This document shows positions 28,017 through 38,287 of a DNA stretch of 64,000 bases, piece by piece (position 1 is the first letter of the stretch; every line of letters begins with the position of its first letter). Made by a program: the position numbers and the translations under genes. The stretch is from Larkinella humicola (GTDB taxonomy: Bacteria; Bacteroidota; Bacteroidia; Cytophagales; Spirosomataceae), in NCBI RefSeq assembly GCF_008727875.1, contig NZ_VTWS01000003.1, positions 558,001 to 622,000 of the forward strand. The letters run 5' to 3'. Under the pieces are notes generated by a model. That model had not been told where the DNA came from. It ran no database searches and was given only the letters and a program-made list of their open reading frames with translations.

Positions 28017-29874
28017 TGTAGTTCTGAGCCTCAATCTCTTTCTCCAAGGCGATCAGCGCATTTTCGTGCGGCAGATTCGACTCCGGCGTTTGAGAGTAGG
28101 GGACATTCTGCGGAATGAAATCGCTGGTTGCACCCGGTTTGCTGTAATCATAAGGCCAGCGATAAACCGGCGGGATTTCGCCCGGCCAGTTGCCGTGCCC
28201 CGGATGCAGCGGAGTCGTCCACTCCAGTGTGTTCGAATTCCACGGATTCTGTGCGGCCTTCCTCCCCTTGAAAATACTGTAGAAGAAATTCCAGAGGAAA
28301 ATAAACTGCGCCGTGAAGGTGAAAATCGCTGCGATACTCACAAACATATTCAAATCACCAAACGTGCGGAAGGCTTCATAAGTGGTGAATGAATAATACC
28401 GACGTGGAAACCCGGCAATCCCAATGTAATGCAACGGGAAGAATACGAGGTAAATTCCGATAAATGTAAGCCAGAAGTGGATATGACCCAATGTCGGGTT
28501 CATCATCCGTCCGAAGAATTTCGGGAACCAGTGGTAAACCCCCGCCAGGAATCCGAAGGCCGAAGCCGCTCCCATCACCAGGTGAAAGTGAGCAACTACG
28601 AAATACGTATCGTGCAACTGAATATCCAATGCGCTGTTTCCGAGAATAATACCAGTCAAACCGCCTGAGATAAAGAAGGATACCAGACCGATTGAGAACA
28701 ACATGGCCGGTGTGAAAACGATATTACCGCGCCACAAGGTTGTGATGTAGTTGAACGCTTTTACCGCCGATGGAACGGCAATGATCAGTGTTAGGAACAT
28801 GAAGATCGATCCCAGGAATGGATTCATCCCGGTTACGAACATGTGGTGAGCCCAGACTATGAATGCCAGGAAGGCAATACCGATCATGGAGGCAATCATA
28901 GCCCGATAGCCAAAAATCGGTTTGCGGGAATTCGTAGCGATAATTTCGGAAGTGATCCCGAGTGCCGGGAGCAGTACGATGTATACTTCCGGGTGCCCCA
29001 GAAACCAGAATAAGTGCTGAAACAGAATCGGGCTACCACCAATGTTCGGCAGCGCTTCTCCACCAATGTAAATTTCGGAGAGGTAAAAGCTGGTTCCCAT
29101 GCTCCGGTCGAAGATCAGCAGCAGGGCTGCCGACAACAATACCGGGAAGGAAATCAAACCCAGAATAGCCGTCAATAAGAATGCCCAGATGGTCAGCGGC
29201 ATTTTGCTGAATGACATACCGCGTGTCCGCAGGTTAATAACCGTGGTGATGTAATTGATCCCACCCAATAATTGCGAGACGATAAAAATCGCCATACTCA
29301 TCAACCAGAGCGTCATCCCCAGACCGGAGCCGGACATGGCCTGTGGTAAGGCACTCAAAGGGGGGTAAATCACCCAGCCACCAGATGCCGGCCCTGTTTC
29401 GATGAACAGTGACGAGAACATTAGAACGCTGGACAGGAAGAAAAACCAGTAGGAAAGCATGTTCAGGAAGCCTGAGGCCATGTCGCGGGCGCCTACCTGC
29501 AAGGGAATCAGGAAGTTACTGAACGTACCACTCAACCCGGCGGTCAACACGAAGAATACCATGATGGTACCGTGCATGGTTACCATAGCCAGATAAAATT
29601 CTTTATCGAGCTTACCGGATTCATCGATCCAGCCGCCCAGAATGGGACGAAGCCACTCCAGCGTCATGTTCGGAAATCCCAATTGCAACCGGAACAGAAC
29701 GGAAAGCGATGCGCCAATGATCGCCCAGAAAATGCCCGAAAACATGTATTGTTTTGCAATCGTTTTGTGGTCTTCCGAGAACACATATTTCCTCAGGAAA
29801 CTTAGCTCTTCGTGGTGGTCATGTTCTTCAACATGAACCGCCGATGATGCTGCGTTCGTTTCAACGGTTGCCAT
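27991..29874 (-). CDS. ctaD: Cytochrome c oxidase subunit I
   Basis: This is the catalytic subunit holding heme a and the heme a3-CuB site. The 627-residue protein has 12 core helices. The ligands are visible in MHGTIMVFFVLTAGLSG, GHPEVYIVLLPALG (His-Tyr cross-link, about 291), WAHHMFVTG (CuB, about 343) and HFHLVMGAASAFGF (about 430). The HPEVY tyrosine indicates an A-type oxidase. It lies 35 bases after ctaC. Confidence 0.98.
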   Translation of the reverse strand: MATVETNAASSAVHVEEHDHHEELSFLRKYVFSEDHKTIAKQYMFSGIFWAIIGASLSVLFRLQLGFPNMTLEWLRPILGGWIDESGKLDKEFYLAMVTMHGTIMVFFVLTAGLSGTFSNFLIPLQVGARDMASGFLNMLSYWFFFLSSVLMFSSLFIETGPASGGWVIYPPLSALPQAMSGSGLGMTLWLMSMAIFIVSQLLGGINYITTVINLRTRGMSFSKMPLTIWAFLLTAILGLISFPVLLSAALLLIFDRSMGTSFYLSEIYIGGEALPNIGGSPILFQHLFWFLGHPEVYIVLLPALGITSEIIATNSRKPIFGYRAMIASMIGIAFLAFIVWAHHMFVTGMNPFLGSIFMFLTLIIAVPSAVKAFNYITTLWRGNIVFTPAMLFSIGLVSFFISGGLTGIILGNSALDIQLHDTYFVVAHFHLVMGAASAFGFLAGVYHWFPKFFGRMMNPTLGHIHFWLTFIGIYLVFFPLHYIGIAGFPRRYYSFTTYEAFRTFGDLNMFVSIAAIFTFTAQFIFLWNFFYSIFKGRKAAQNPWNSNTLEWTTPLHPGHGNWPGEIPPVYRWPYDYSKPGATSDFIPQNVPYSQTPESNLPHENALIALEKEIEAQNYNDQFKQPH

Positions 29875-29909
29875 AGTGTATGGTTTTATAGAATCTTTAG
29901 GTTAATTGG

Positions 29910-31034
29910 TTATCGCAACGATGCACTGGTTGTTGCCCCCGCTCCTTCTTCAACAGGTGCTGCTGTGCTGTCGGCTGGTGCTGCAGCATCGGCCGGTGCA
30001 TACTTGGCGGCTTTCGCTTTCAGTTTCTCCGGTACACGAGCCAGATATTCCGGGTTTTTGGTCAACCACGGTTTCTGTTCAGCCATCCATTTGTTGTAGG
30101 AGTCTTCGTCTTCAACAATCAGGGTGGTTCTCATCGAGAAGTGTCCCTGACCGCAAACTTCCGTACAGGCAATTTCATATTTGAAATTCTGATTGCCTGT
30201 TTCGTTCCGCATCTGCTCGGTGGTTTTATCCGCAACGAACCAGAACCGCGTTGGCATCCCCGGAACAGCATCCATTTTCACCCGCATGTGCGGAATGAAA
30301 ACGCTGTGCAGTACGTCTTTGGCACGAATTTTCAGCAAAACCGGGCGATTAACCGGAATGTGCATTTCGTTGGAAACCGTTACGTCATCAAACGAGGATT
30401 CATCTTCCAGGTCGATTCCCAGGCTGTTGGCAGCATCAATGAGTTTGTAATTGTAATTTCCCAGTTTGTCGTTGTCAACACCCGGATAGCGCATTTCCCA
30501 GTTAAACTGCTTGCCAACGATTTCAATGGCTAATGCGTTTTCCGGAGCTTCCTTGGTAATATCACGCCAGGCGCGCCAGCCGGTAAATACCAGCAAAGCC
30601 ATTACCACGGCCGGGATAACCGTCCAGATTAATTCCAGCTTGTGGTTTTCCGGATAGTAAGTGGCCCGGTGGTTTTTCCGGTACTGGTATTTAAAGGCAA
30701 AGTAAAACAGCAACGCGTTGGTCACCACGAATGCGATGGTAATAACCGACATCGTTAACCAAAACAGGTTATCGGTGTGCCGACCATGCGGAGAAGAGGC
30801 TTCGGGCAGAAAAAACTGTGAAGCGTGAATAAATGACCAGGCAGCAGCGATAGCACCGGCTACAAAAAAAACAAGAAATAGAAACCCGTTAACCCGGTTG
30901 CTCACGCTCGCCCCTTCGCTTTCCTGGGTAGGTGTGTCACCATTGACGCCTTTTAAAACAGAGGTCAATCGCGTCAGCACCAGAATAGCCAGTACGAGAA
31001 ATACTAACGACAACAGTCCTACAAGGTAAACCAT
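29910..31034 (-). CDS. ctaC: Cytochrome c oxidase subunit II
   Basis: Subunit II carries the CuA centre that accepts electrons from the donor cytochrome. The 374-residue protein has four predicted helices, two at the N-terminus more than the usual pair. The CuA loop CTEVCGQGHFSM lies near 285-296 and an upstream ligand His in LHSVFIPHMRVK. An Ala/Pro-rich tail ends the chain. There is no C-terminal cytochrome c domain, so this is not a classic caa3 subunit II. Electrons probably come directly from ACIII hemes. Confidence 0.96.
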   Translation of the reverse strand: MVYLVGLLSLVFLVLAILVLTRLTSVLKGVNGDTPTQESEGASVSNRVNGFLFLVFFVAGAIAAAWSFIHASQFFLPEASSPHGRHTDNLFWLTMSVITIAFVVTNALLFYFAFKYQYRKNHRATYYPENHKLELIWTVIPAVVMALLVFTGWRAWRDITKEAPENALAIEIVGKQFNWEMRYPGVDNDKLGNYNYKLIDAANSLGIDLEDESSFDDVTVSNEMHIPVNRPVLLKIRAKDVLHSVFIPHMRVKMDAVPGMPTRFWFVADKTTEQMRNETGNQNFKYEIACTEVCGQGHFSMRTTLIVEDEDSYNKWMAEQKPWLTKNPEYLARVPEKLKAKAAKYAPADAAAPADSTAAPVEEGAGATTSASLR

Positions 31035-31076
31035 AGCAATCTGTGAATGAATTTGAATACGAAAATGTACCGATTC

Positions 31077-32408
31077 TTAAATATCGTGGTGCAAAGATTC
31101 TTCCAGCATCGGGTGATTTTTGGGAATCAGGTTTGCTTTCGCCAACTGTGCAGATACTGACCATATGAAGGCACAGGCAAAAATCAGGATCATTCCGAAT
31201 TCGATCGGCCCAAATCCGCCGTGCTCTCCCACCGTTCCGGGCATGATGTTCGTGTAAAAGTCAAAATAGTGACCCACAAGAATTCCCCAGCAAGCAACTT
31301 TCAAAATGATAGGCGTCCGCTTGGCATCCCGTGTCATTAACACCAGGAATGGAAAGACAAAACAAAGGAAGATATTGATGAAAAACGGGGCCTTGTAGAT
31401 ACCGCCATACCCACTAAACCGTTCCCGGTAATAAATGGTTTCCTCTGGTAAGTTGGCGTAATAAATCAGCATGAATTGGGCAAACCACACATAGGCCCAG
31501 AAGATACTGAACGCAAACATGAACTTACCTAAATCGTGCAAGTGGCTTTCATTAACGGCTTTGAGGTAGCCTTTTTCGCGCAGGCTGACAACCACCAGGG
31601 TGATGATGGCCAGACCCGTCACGTGCCAGCTTGCCAGGGTATACCAACCGAACATCGTACTGAACCAGTGCGTATCGATGGACATGATCAAATCCCAGGC
31701 TGAAGTTGATGAGGTAACCGCAAAAACGACCAGAAAAGCGGTCGAATATTTAATGCTTTTTTCGTAGTACTCCGTTCCGCCTTCCAGATCTTCGTCCAGA
31801 GAGAATTTACGGACAATTCGCCACAAAGCATACCAGGCTACAAAGTAAAAAATCATGCGGCCTACGAAAAACGGCGTATTAAGGAATCCTTTTTTCCCGG
31901 CAATGATTGGATCGTACTCCGGTCCGCCTACTTCATAAAGTCCTTCGTGCGTCCAGTGGAACAGATCGTGCCCGGCGACAAAGAATGTGATGAGCATAAT
32001 AACACCTGTAATCGGCAGAAAGGCCGGTAAGGCTTCCGGAATGCGTTTAAAGACCGCCGACCAGCCCGCTTGCGCCAGGTAGTTGTATGCGATGAAAAAC
32101 ATACCAATGACGGCTGCTCCGGTGAAGTAAACACTATTTACCCAGACGTTGGCCCACAGACGGGTCGTCCACTTGTATTCATGATGTCCGCCAGCCGCAG
32201 CATGGGCTGCTTCGCCATGGGCCGCATGTCCTGCCGCACCGTGGGCTGCTTCGACGTGCTCGTGTCCGCCACCCCCTTTTGCCGCCAGATAAGCACCAAT
32301 GCCAACCAGTACAACCCCAGCAATGATTCCGATGGTGAGTCGGCGCTTGCTTTCGGCTGTAAATTCAAATTGTTCGTCAAGAGACGGGATTGAATGTGTA
32401 TGAGCCAT
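31077..32408 (-). CDS. actF: Alternative complex III subunit ActF (NrfD-like quinone-binding)
   Basis: ActF is the second NrfD-like membrane subunit of the quinol:electron-acceptor oxidoreductase. The 443-residue protein has about ten helices and a His/Ala-rich periplasmic-type insert (residues about 50-76, HEHVEAAHGAAGHAAHGEA). The motif FFVAGHDLFHWTHEGLYEVG is present. It is the last act gene and sits 42 bases before ctaC, which ties the complex to the oxidase. Confidence 0.93.
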   Translation of the reverse strand: MAHTHSIPSLDEQFEFTAESKRRLTIGIIAGVVLVGIGAYLAAKGGGGHEHVEAAHGAAGHAAHGEAAHAAAGGHHEYKWTTRLWANVWVNSVYFTGAAVIGMFFIAYNYLAQAGWSAVFKRIPEALPAFLPITGVIMLITFFVAGHDLFHWTHEGLYEVGGPEYDPIIAGKKGFLNTPFFVGRMIFYFVAWYALWRIVRKFSLDEDLEGGTEYYEKSIKYSTAFLVVFAVTSSTSAWDLIMSIDTHWFSTMFGWYTLASWHVTGLAIITLVVVSLREKGYLKAVNESHLHDLGKFMFAFSIFWAYVWFAQFMLIYYANLPEETIYYRERFSGYGGIYKAPFFINIFLCFVFPFLVLMTRDAKRTPIILKVACWGILVGHYFDFYTNIMPGTVGEHGGFGPIEFGMILIFACAFIWSVSAQLAKANLIPKNHPMLEESLHHDI

Positions 32409-32444
32409 TCCTTTGTGAACTATAATGAGTCTTCTATGTACAAC

Positions 32445-33053
32445 TTAACCCCCATTCTGCAATTTCTGGACATAATGCACGATTTTCCAGCGGTCTTCGG
32501 GCGTTATCTGGGAGCCGTGGGGCCACATCCGGTTTCTACCGTGGGTAATCACGTGAAAGATGTGTCCTTCTTTCATGCCCGACATGGAGGCATAATTCGG
32601 AACCCCTTTGTATTGGGCAGCCACCAGGCCATCACCTTTACCGGCTTCGCCGTGGCAATGCTGACAAAACCGGGTGTAATATTCTTTTCCTTCGGCCAGC
32701 GTCTTCTCGTTCAACGGAATGGGGTTAACCAGGGTCCGCTCGGCAATCTCGATGCTATCGGCAGGAATGTTGTAAATCATCAGGTCGCTCGTCGTACTGT
32801 CACCATCGCCGAACGTCGTATTGTAATTACGCCGGGATACGGTTCCTTTTACGGGCAGCCATAAAGCCGTACCAGTTTTACTATAAGGTGTTTTGAAACC
32901 GTCTACTTGCTTGTAGGGCTCATAACCGACCGGTTCGTACATGTTGGGGGCATATTGGCTACCCGGATTGTCGTGACCCCGCTTGCAGGCGGTTATCGTT
33001 AGCATGGCGGCTGCCATCACCAGAAGAGAGCGGTTTAGTCGCGTAAACTTCAT
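32445..33053 (-). CDS. actE: Alternative complex III subunit ActE (monoheme cytochrome c lipoprotein)
   Basis: The 202-residue protein starts with a lipoprotein signal ending LTITAC (Cys about 23), so it is probably anchored in the outer leaflet of the inner membrane. One heme motif CQHCH (about 134) is followed by GEAGKGDG and a probable Met ligand in NRMWPHGSQ. It passes electrons from ActA towards the oxidase. The order actD-actE-actF is that of known ACIII operons. Confidence 0.94.
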   Translation of the reverse strand: MKFTRLNRSLLVMAAAMLTITACKRGHDNPGSQYAPNMYEPVGYEPYKQVDGFKTPYSKTGTALWLPVKGTVSRRNYNTTFGDGDSTTSDLMIYNIPADSIEIAERTLVNPIPLNEKTLAEGKEYYTRFCQHCHGEAGKGDGLVAAQYKGVPNYASMSGMKEGHIFHVITHGRNRMWPHGSQITPEDRWKIVHYVQKLQNGG

Positions 33054-33068
33054 GTGTCGTCAGTCGGA

Positions 33069-33602
33069 TTAAAATTGTTTTACATTTACTTCTGCCGCGC
33101 CCGATGCCCGCAAAACCGAAGCAATCTCTACTTCTGATTGCTTGTTTTTGCTTAGATCGATTGCCATCACAAACTTGTTATCCGTACTGCGCAGATCAAA
33201 CATCAGTGGTTTCACTGTGGGACCTAAACCATTGGATACCAGAAACGTACCAACCATACCGAGTGCCGTAAAAAGAACCGTCAACTCAAACATGACCGGT
33301 ATGTAAGCCGGATAAGCGTAGTTGTCTTTCCCCCCAATCACCATGGGCCAGTCGTAGCCCATCGTATAATACGTCAACGACACCATCGTCAGAAAGCCCG
33401 TCAAACCAAACAGGAATGCAGCAATACCGATGCGGGTACGGGGGTGACCCAATGCGACATCAAGCCCGTGAATAGGAAAAGGGGTATAAACTTCGTGAAT
33501 CCGGACACCCGCGCTTTTGACTTCGGTAACGGCTTTCAAAACGACTTCATCGTCGTCGTAAACGCCTACCAGAAATTTTGCGCTATCGTTATGATGAGAC
33601 AT
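33069..33602 (-). CDS. actD: Alternative complex III subunit ActD (DUF3341)
   Basis: The 177-residue protein has two central transmembrane helices (about 57-80 and 97-122) flanked by soluble segments, including FLVGVYDDDEVVLKAV and the FPIHGLDVALG motif typical of DUF3341/ActD. It carries no cofactor and has a structural role next to ActC and ActF. It lies 47 bases after actC. Confidence 0.93.
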   Translation of the reverse strand: MSHHNDSAKFLVGVYDDDEVVLKAVTEVKSAGVRIHEVYTPFPIHGLDVALGHPRTRIGIAAFLFGLTGFLTMVSLTYYTMGYDWPMVIGGKDNYAYPAYIPVMFELTVLFTALGMVGTFLVSNGLGPTVKPLMFDLRSTDNKFVMAIDLSKNKQSEVEIASVLRASGAAEVNVKQF

Positions 33603-33649
33603 TGCTATAATAAAATTTGAACCAGTTCTTCAGTTAATGTGGCACCCTC

Positions 33650-35077
33650 TTACTCGACGTTTTTATTGAAGGTCGGGCTTGTCACGCTTTCGCCTTTGGC
33701 AACGCCCGATACCGATTTCGGTAGCTTTTCAGACGCCGACCGGATGATGGCTTTCACTTCAAACATGTTGATTACCGGCAGGAATTTGGCAAACAGCAGG
33801 AACAGCGTGAAGAACAATCCGAAGGAGAAAATATAATCACCAATGTCAAACATGGTTGGTGAGAACATCGCCCAGCTTGATGGCAGGTAATCGCGGTGCA
33901 GTGACGTTACGATAATTACAAACCGCTCGAACCACATCCCGATGTTTACGATGACCGACAACACGAACGTCCACGTTACACTCCGGCGGATTTTCCGTGA
34001 CCAGAACAACTGTGGAGAAATTACGTTACAGGTCATCATGGCCCAGTAAGCCCACCAGTACGGACCTAACATCCGGTTCAGGAACGCATACCGTTCGTAT
34101 TCAACACCCGAGTACCACGCAATGAAAAACTCCGTGATGTAGGCAACCCCGACGATTGAACCCGTCAGCGTGATGATTTTGTTCATCGACTCGATGTGCT
34201 CGAAGGTAATGTAGTCTTCCAGTTTGAAAACGACCCGCGTGATCAACATCAGGTTTTGCACCATGGCAAAACCGGAGAAGATAGCACCCGCAACGAAGTA
34301 GGGCGGGAAGATGGTTGTGTGCCAGCCCGGAATAACCGAGGTAGCAAAGTCCATACTAACAATGGTGTGAACCGAAAGAACGAGTGGTGTTGAGATACCG
34401 GCCAGAATCAAGCTGATGTACTCGTAGCGCGCCCAGGTTTTAGCTCCGCCATTCCAGCCCAGCGAAAAAGCACCGTAGATATAGCGGGATACTTTGCTTG
34501 TGGCCCGGTCGCGGATGGTCGCTAAATCCGGCACCAGACCCATATACCAGAAAACCAGCGATACGGTGAAGTAGGTACTGATGGCGAACACGTCCCAAAC
34601 CAGGGGCGAGTTGAAGTTTACCCAAAGTGAACCAAAAGCGTTCGGCAGCGGCAACGCCCAGTAAGCCAGCCAGGGGCGGCCCATGTGCATCAGGATAAAG
34701 CTGGCGGCACAAAGAACGGCGAAGATCGTCATGGCTTCTGCCGCCCGGTTGATCGACGTCCGGTATTTCATCCGGAACAACAGCAGAATGGCGGAAATCA
34801 GGGTACCGGCGTGACCAATACCGACCCACCACACGAAGTTGGTGATGTCCCAGGCCCAGCCTACGGTTTTGTTCAAGCCCCAGACGCCCAGACCTTCCCA
34901 CCAGGTCCAGAATACGCAACAGGTACCGTAAATCAGTACGACAAACGAAATGACAAAAGCGATCGTCCACGCGCGGGTTGGTTTTCCTTCAACCTGCTTG
35001 CAGATGTCTTCCGTCACGTCGGCATATGTCTTGCCCCCGGTTACCAGTGGGGTTCTCACGGGTGATGTAACGTGCAT
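33650..35077 (-). CDS. actC: Alternative complex III subunit ActC (NrfD-like)
   Basis: The 475-residue integral membrane protein has about ten helices, with NrfD-family segments such as WWVGIGHAGTLISAILLLFR and FILMHMGRPWLAYW. ActC forms the main quinol-oxidation site and contacts the Fe-S subunit ActB. It lies 59 bases after actB. Confidence 0.95.
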   Translation of the reverse strand: MHVTSPVRTPLVTGGKTYADVTEDICKQVEGKPTRAWTIAFVISFVVLIYGTCCVFWTWWEGLGVWGLNKTVGWAWDITNFVWWVGIGHAGTLISAILLLFRMKYRTSINRAAEAMTIFAVLCAASFILMHMGRPWLAYWALPLPNAFGSLWVNFNSPLVWDVFAISTYFTVSLVFWYMGLVPDLATIRDRATSKVSRYIYGAFSLGWNGGAKTWARYEYISLILAGISTPLVLSVHTIVSMDFATSVIPGWHTTIFPPYFVAGAIFSGFAMVQNLMLITRVVFKLEDYITFEHIESMNKIITLTGSIVGVAYITEFFIAWYSGVEYERYAFLNRMLGPYWWAYWAMMTCNVISPQLFWSRKIRRSVTWTFVLSVIVNIGMWFERFVIIVTSLHRDYLPSSWAMFSPTMFDIGDYIFSFGLFFTLFLLFAKFLPVINMFEVKAIIRSASEKLPKSVSGVAKGESVTSPTFNKNVE

Positions 35078-35136
35078 GGTAGTTAATTTTGAATGCTACT
35101 AGTTAACAAACTGGAAATACACAATCAGGGGTGACG

Positions 35137-38100
35137 TTATTCAGCGTGCTCAGCCGCAGCCGCAGCCGGTTTCGCTACTTCATCCTTGTTCCGAATTTTG
35201 GTCAGGTATGAAATCTGCGGTCTCACGTTGATTTCTTCCAGAACCTGAAAAGCCCGGGCTTCATTCTCTTCTTTCAACAGTTTTGAGATTGTGCTTTCCG
35301 GATCGTTCATATCACCAAAGATAATGCCACCGGTTGGGCAGGCTTGCGCACAGGCCACCTGAATCTCATCCGGTTTTGGTCTTCTGCGTTCTTTCTTGGC
35401 CGTCAGCTTCCCTTCCTGAATGCGTTGGACACAGAACGAACATTTCTCGATAACACCCCGTGAACGAACGGTTACATCCGGATTGATGACCATCTTTCCG
35501 AGATCGTTGTTGTAGTGGTAATCGAAGTTATCGTTATCGAAATATTTAAACCAGTTAAACCGGCGAACTTTATAAGGGCAGTTGTTGGCGCAATACCGGG
35601 TTCCTACGCACCGGTTGTAGGCCATCTGGTTCAGACCTTCCGTGCTGTGCGTTGTTGCCAGTACCGGACATACGGTTTCGCAAGGGGCATTGGAGCAATG
35701 CTGACACAGCATGGGCTGGAAGACAACTTCCGGATTGTTTGAAGCAATTTCCAGTCCTTTCCGGTCTTCGGCTTCGGCATCGCTGCTGTAATACCGGTCG
35801 ATCCGAATCCAGTGCATTTCACGGCGGTTGATAACTTCCTGCCGTCCAACAACCGGGATATTATTCTCGGCCTGACACCCCACAACACACGCGGCACAAC
35901 CCGTGCAGGAGTTGAGGTCAATGATCATCCCCCAGGAGTGGTTCGTTTTTTCGTAGCCTTTCCAGAGTGAAATATCCGTAGGCGCTACAGGTCCTTCCGA
36001 GGTAACTACTTTGGGGAAATACCGCCCGGCTTTCGGATCTTTTTTGTAAGCCGATAAGATGGTTTCCTGAATAACCGCCCGGCGACCCATCACCGTATCG
36101 TGGGTTTGAGTCTGGGCGATGGTGCGACTTCCGCTTGCTTTGGCAATTTTTACATCCGTAGCAGAAAACAACAGCGAATTTGCCGAAACTGACGCGAGCG
36201 GGTAAACATTCTTGCCAACGCCATCAGCCGATTTACCGGCTTTTTCGCGACCGTATCCGATAGCGATCGAAACCGTACCATCGGCCTGCCCGGGCTGAAC
36301 CAGAACCGGCAATTCAACGGCGGGTTTGCCCGGTACTTCAACCGAAACCAGATCAAACTGCTGAACACCAAGTTCGGTAGCGGTTTTCTGCGACAGACAC
36401 GCGTAATTATCCCAGCAGGCTTTCGACACCGGATCGGGCAATTCCTGCAACCAGGGATTGTTCGCCATGGCACCGGTTCCAATGCTCACTTTTTCGTAAA
36501 GTGACAATTCGAATCCCGTTGCGTTTGGCTTGTATTTTTGAGTAACCCCCGCGACGGCGGCTGCAACGCTTTCTGGTTTGAAAGCACTGGCTGCACCGGC
36601 TGCCGCCGAATTCACTTCCAGAACACCATTGTGCAGGGACTGAATCCAGAACTGGTCGAAGGGCAGTCCGCTACCAGCCTGTGGATAAATGGAAGTCCGC
36701 CAGTAGCTTTTGATAAAGTTTTCGTAATTCGGACTCAATCCGGCCCAGGTCAGCAGCGAAACCTGCGGCTGACGGGTTTTAAAGATCGTATTGATCGTCG
36801 GTTGGGTCAGACTGTAGAACCCGGCTTTGGGTGACGCGTCATCCCACGATTCGAGGTAATGCGACGCCGGGCAGGTGTATTTACAGAGGGAAGCGGTTTC
36901 GTCGGAACGGTCGGCAAAGGAAACCGATAAGCCGATTTTTGGCAGGGCTTCCTTCAATTCGGCACCGCGCGGGTGGTCGTAAACCGGATTAGCTGCGTAG
37001 AAAATCGCTCCCTGAATCCGTCCCGCCTTGGCATCGTTGATGAAGGCATTCATGGCCACATCATTACCCTGGCGGTAATTAACCGGCCGACTCAGATCGA
37101 TCGTAACGCCGTAGCTGCCCAACAGGTTGTTCAGCGCATTGACCAGCACCTGAACATTGGGATCATTTGAACCGGAAACGACCAGAGCGGCCCCCCGGGC
37201 AGATGCCAGATCGGCAGCGGCTTTGTCCAGATACGGAACATCCACAGCCGCCGTGCTAATCGGTGCACCACCCAATTTAGCCGCTACTTTATTATAGAGC
37301 GCGGCCACAACCAGGCCTTCCTGCGAAGGTTTGATGGGACTCCGGTAATCGGCGTTGGAACCCGTCATCGACAAACCGGTTTCAAATTGGTAATGCCGTG
37401 ACATTTCCTTTTTGTTCCCGCCGTTTGCGCCGACTTTGCGGGTTGAAATATACTGATCCGTGTATTCTAATGGAGCGATCCAACTACCCAGAAAGTCGGC
37501 TCCAATGCTGACGATCGTTTTGGCTTTGCTGAAATCGTAGGAAGGAATCACCGCCTGACCAAACGACGTCTGGTTGGCCTGCACCAATCCGGAGACGGAA
37601 TTGGCATCATACTGGATGTGCGTAGCCGTTGGGTATTTGGCAATGAAAGCCGCAATGACCGATTTGGTCGACGGACTCAACAGGGTTGATGAAACGATGC
37701 GGATGGCTCCACCCCGTTGCAACTGACCCAGAATTTCCTTGTCAATCGTTGCCCAGTCGCTGTCCGCTTCTCCGCGTTTCGGGCCTTTCAGTTTGTCGTT
37801 GTCATACAGCGACAAAACGGAAGCCTGAACCCGCGCCGACGTTCCCCCTTTGGTGATGGTCGAAGACGTATTTCCTTCAATTTTGATGGGACGACCTTCG
37901 CGGGTCTTTACCAAAACCGGAATGTAGTCGCCCCCTTCACTGTAGGTCGATGCGTAATAATCGGCAATGCCCGGAAAGGTGCTCTCCGGTTTATTAATAT
38001 AAGGTATAGCACGGTGAACCGGCGTATCGCAGGCCGCCAATGTCACGGCGGCCATGCCGAATCCCAATACTTTTAAGAAATCCCGACGGTCACTACCAAT

Positions 38101-38241
38101 TCCGTCGACAATACTTCCTGATTCGGTAGATGATTTATCACTCGTGGCTTCTGGAAACTCCTTATACGCGTTTTTTACAAAAGATTCGTCGTTTCGTAGC
38201 TCTTCCAGTCCCCTCCAATACCGTTTATTTGTACTTTCCAT
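35137..38241 (-). CDS. actB: Alternative complex III subunit ActB (Fe-S/molybdopterin-fold)
   Basis: The 1034-residue exported subunit fuses a molybdopterin-oxidoreductase fold (here without its cofactor, as known for ActB) to a ferredoxin-like domain. A Tat motif SDRRDFLKVLGFG lies near residues 50-62, followed by AAVTLAAC. Cys clusters for iron-sulfur centres are SCTGCAACVVGCQ (about 770), CQHCSNAPCETVCP (about 843), CANNCPYKVRRF, CSFCVQRI (about 933) and CAQACPTGG (about 963). It relays electrons from quinol to ActA hemes. Confidence 0.96.
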   Translation of the reverse strand: MESTNKRYWRGLEELRNDESFVKNAYKEFPEATSDKSSTESGSIVDGIGSDRRDFLKVLGFGMAAVTLAACDTPVHRAIPYINKPESTFPGIADYYASTYSEGGDYIPVLVKTREGRPIKIEGNTSSTITKGGTSARVQASVLSLYDNDKLKGPKRGEADSDWATIDKEILGQLQRGGAIRIVSSTLLSPSTKSVIAAFIAKYPTATHIQYDANSVSGLVQANQTSFGQAVIPSYDFSKAKTIVSIGADFLGSWIAPLEYTDQYISTRKVGANGGNKKEMSRHYQFETGLSMTGSNADYRSPIKPSQEGLVVAALYNKVAAKLGGAPISTAAVDVPYLDKAAADLASARGAALVVSGSNDPNVQVLVNALNNLLGSYGVTIDLSRPVNYRQGNDVAMNAFINDAKAGRIQGAIFYAANPVYDHPRGAELKEALPKIGLSVSFADRSDETASLCKYTCPASHYLESWDDASPKAGFYSLTQPTINTIFKTRQPQVSLLTWAGLSPNYENFIKSYWRTSIYPQAGSGLPFDQFWIQSLHNGVLEVNSAAAGAASAFKPESVAAAVAGVTQKYKPNATGFELSLYEKVSIGTGAMANNPWLQELPDPVSKACWDNYACLSQKTATELGVQQFDLVSVEVPGKPAVELPVLVQPGQADGTVSIAIGYGREKAGKSADGVGKNVYPLASVSANSLLFSATDVKIAKASGSRTIAQTQTHDTVMGRRAVIQETILSAYKKDPKAGRYFPKVVTSEGPVAPTDISLWKGYEKTNHSWGMIIDLNSCTGCAACVVGCQAENNIPVVGRQEVINRREMHWIRIDRYYSSDAEAEDRKGLEIASNNPEVVFQPMLCQHCSNAPCETVCPVLATTHSTEGLNQMAYNRCVGTRYCANNCPYKVRRFNWFKYFDNDNFDYHYNNDLGKMVINPDVTVRSRGVIEKCSFCVQRIQEGKLTAKKERRRPKPDEIQVACAQACPTGGIIFGDMNDPESTISKLLKEENEARAFQVLEEINVRPQISYLTKIRNKDEVAKPAAAAAEHAE

Positions 38242-38287
38242 ACAGTCCTATTGATTCAGTTCAACTGTTTAATGGGATTCGGTGTGA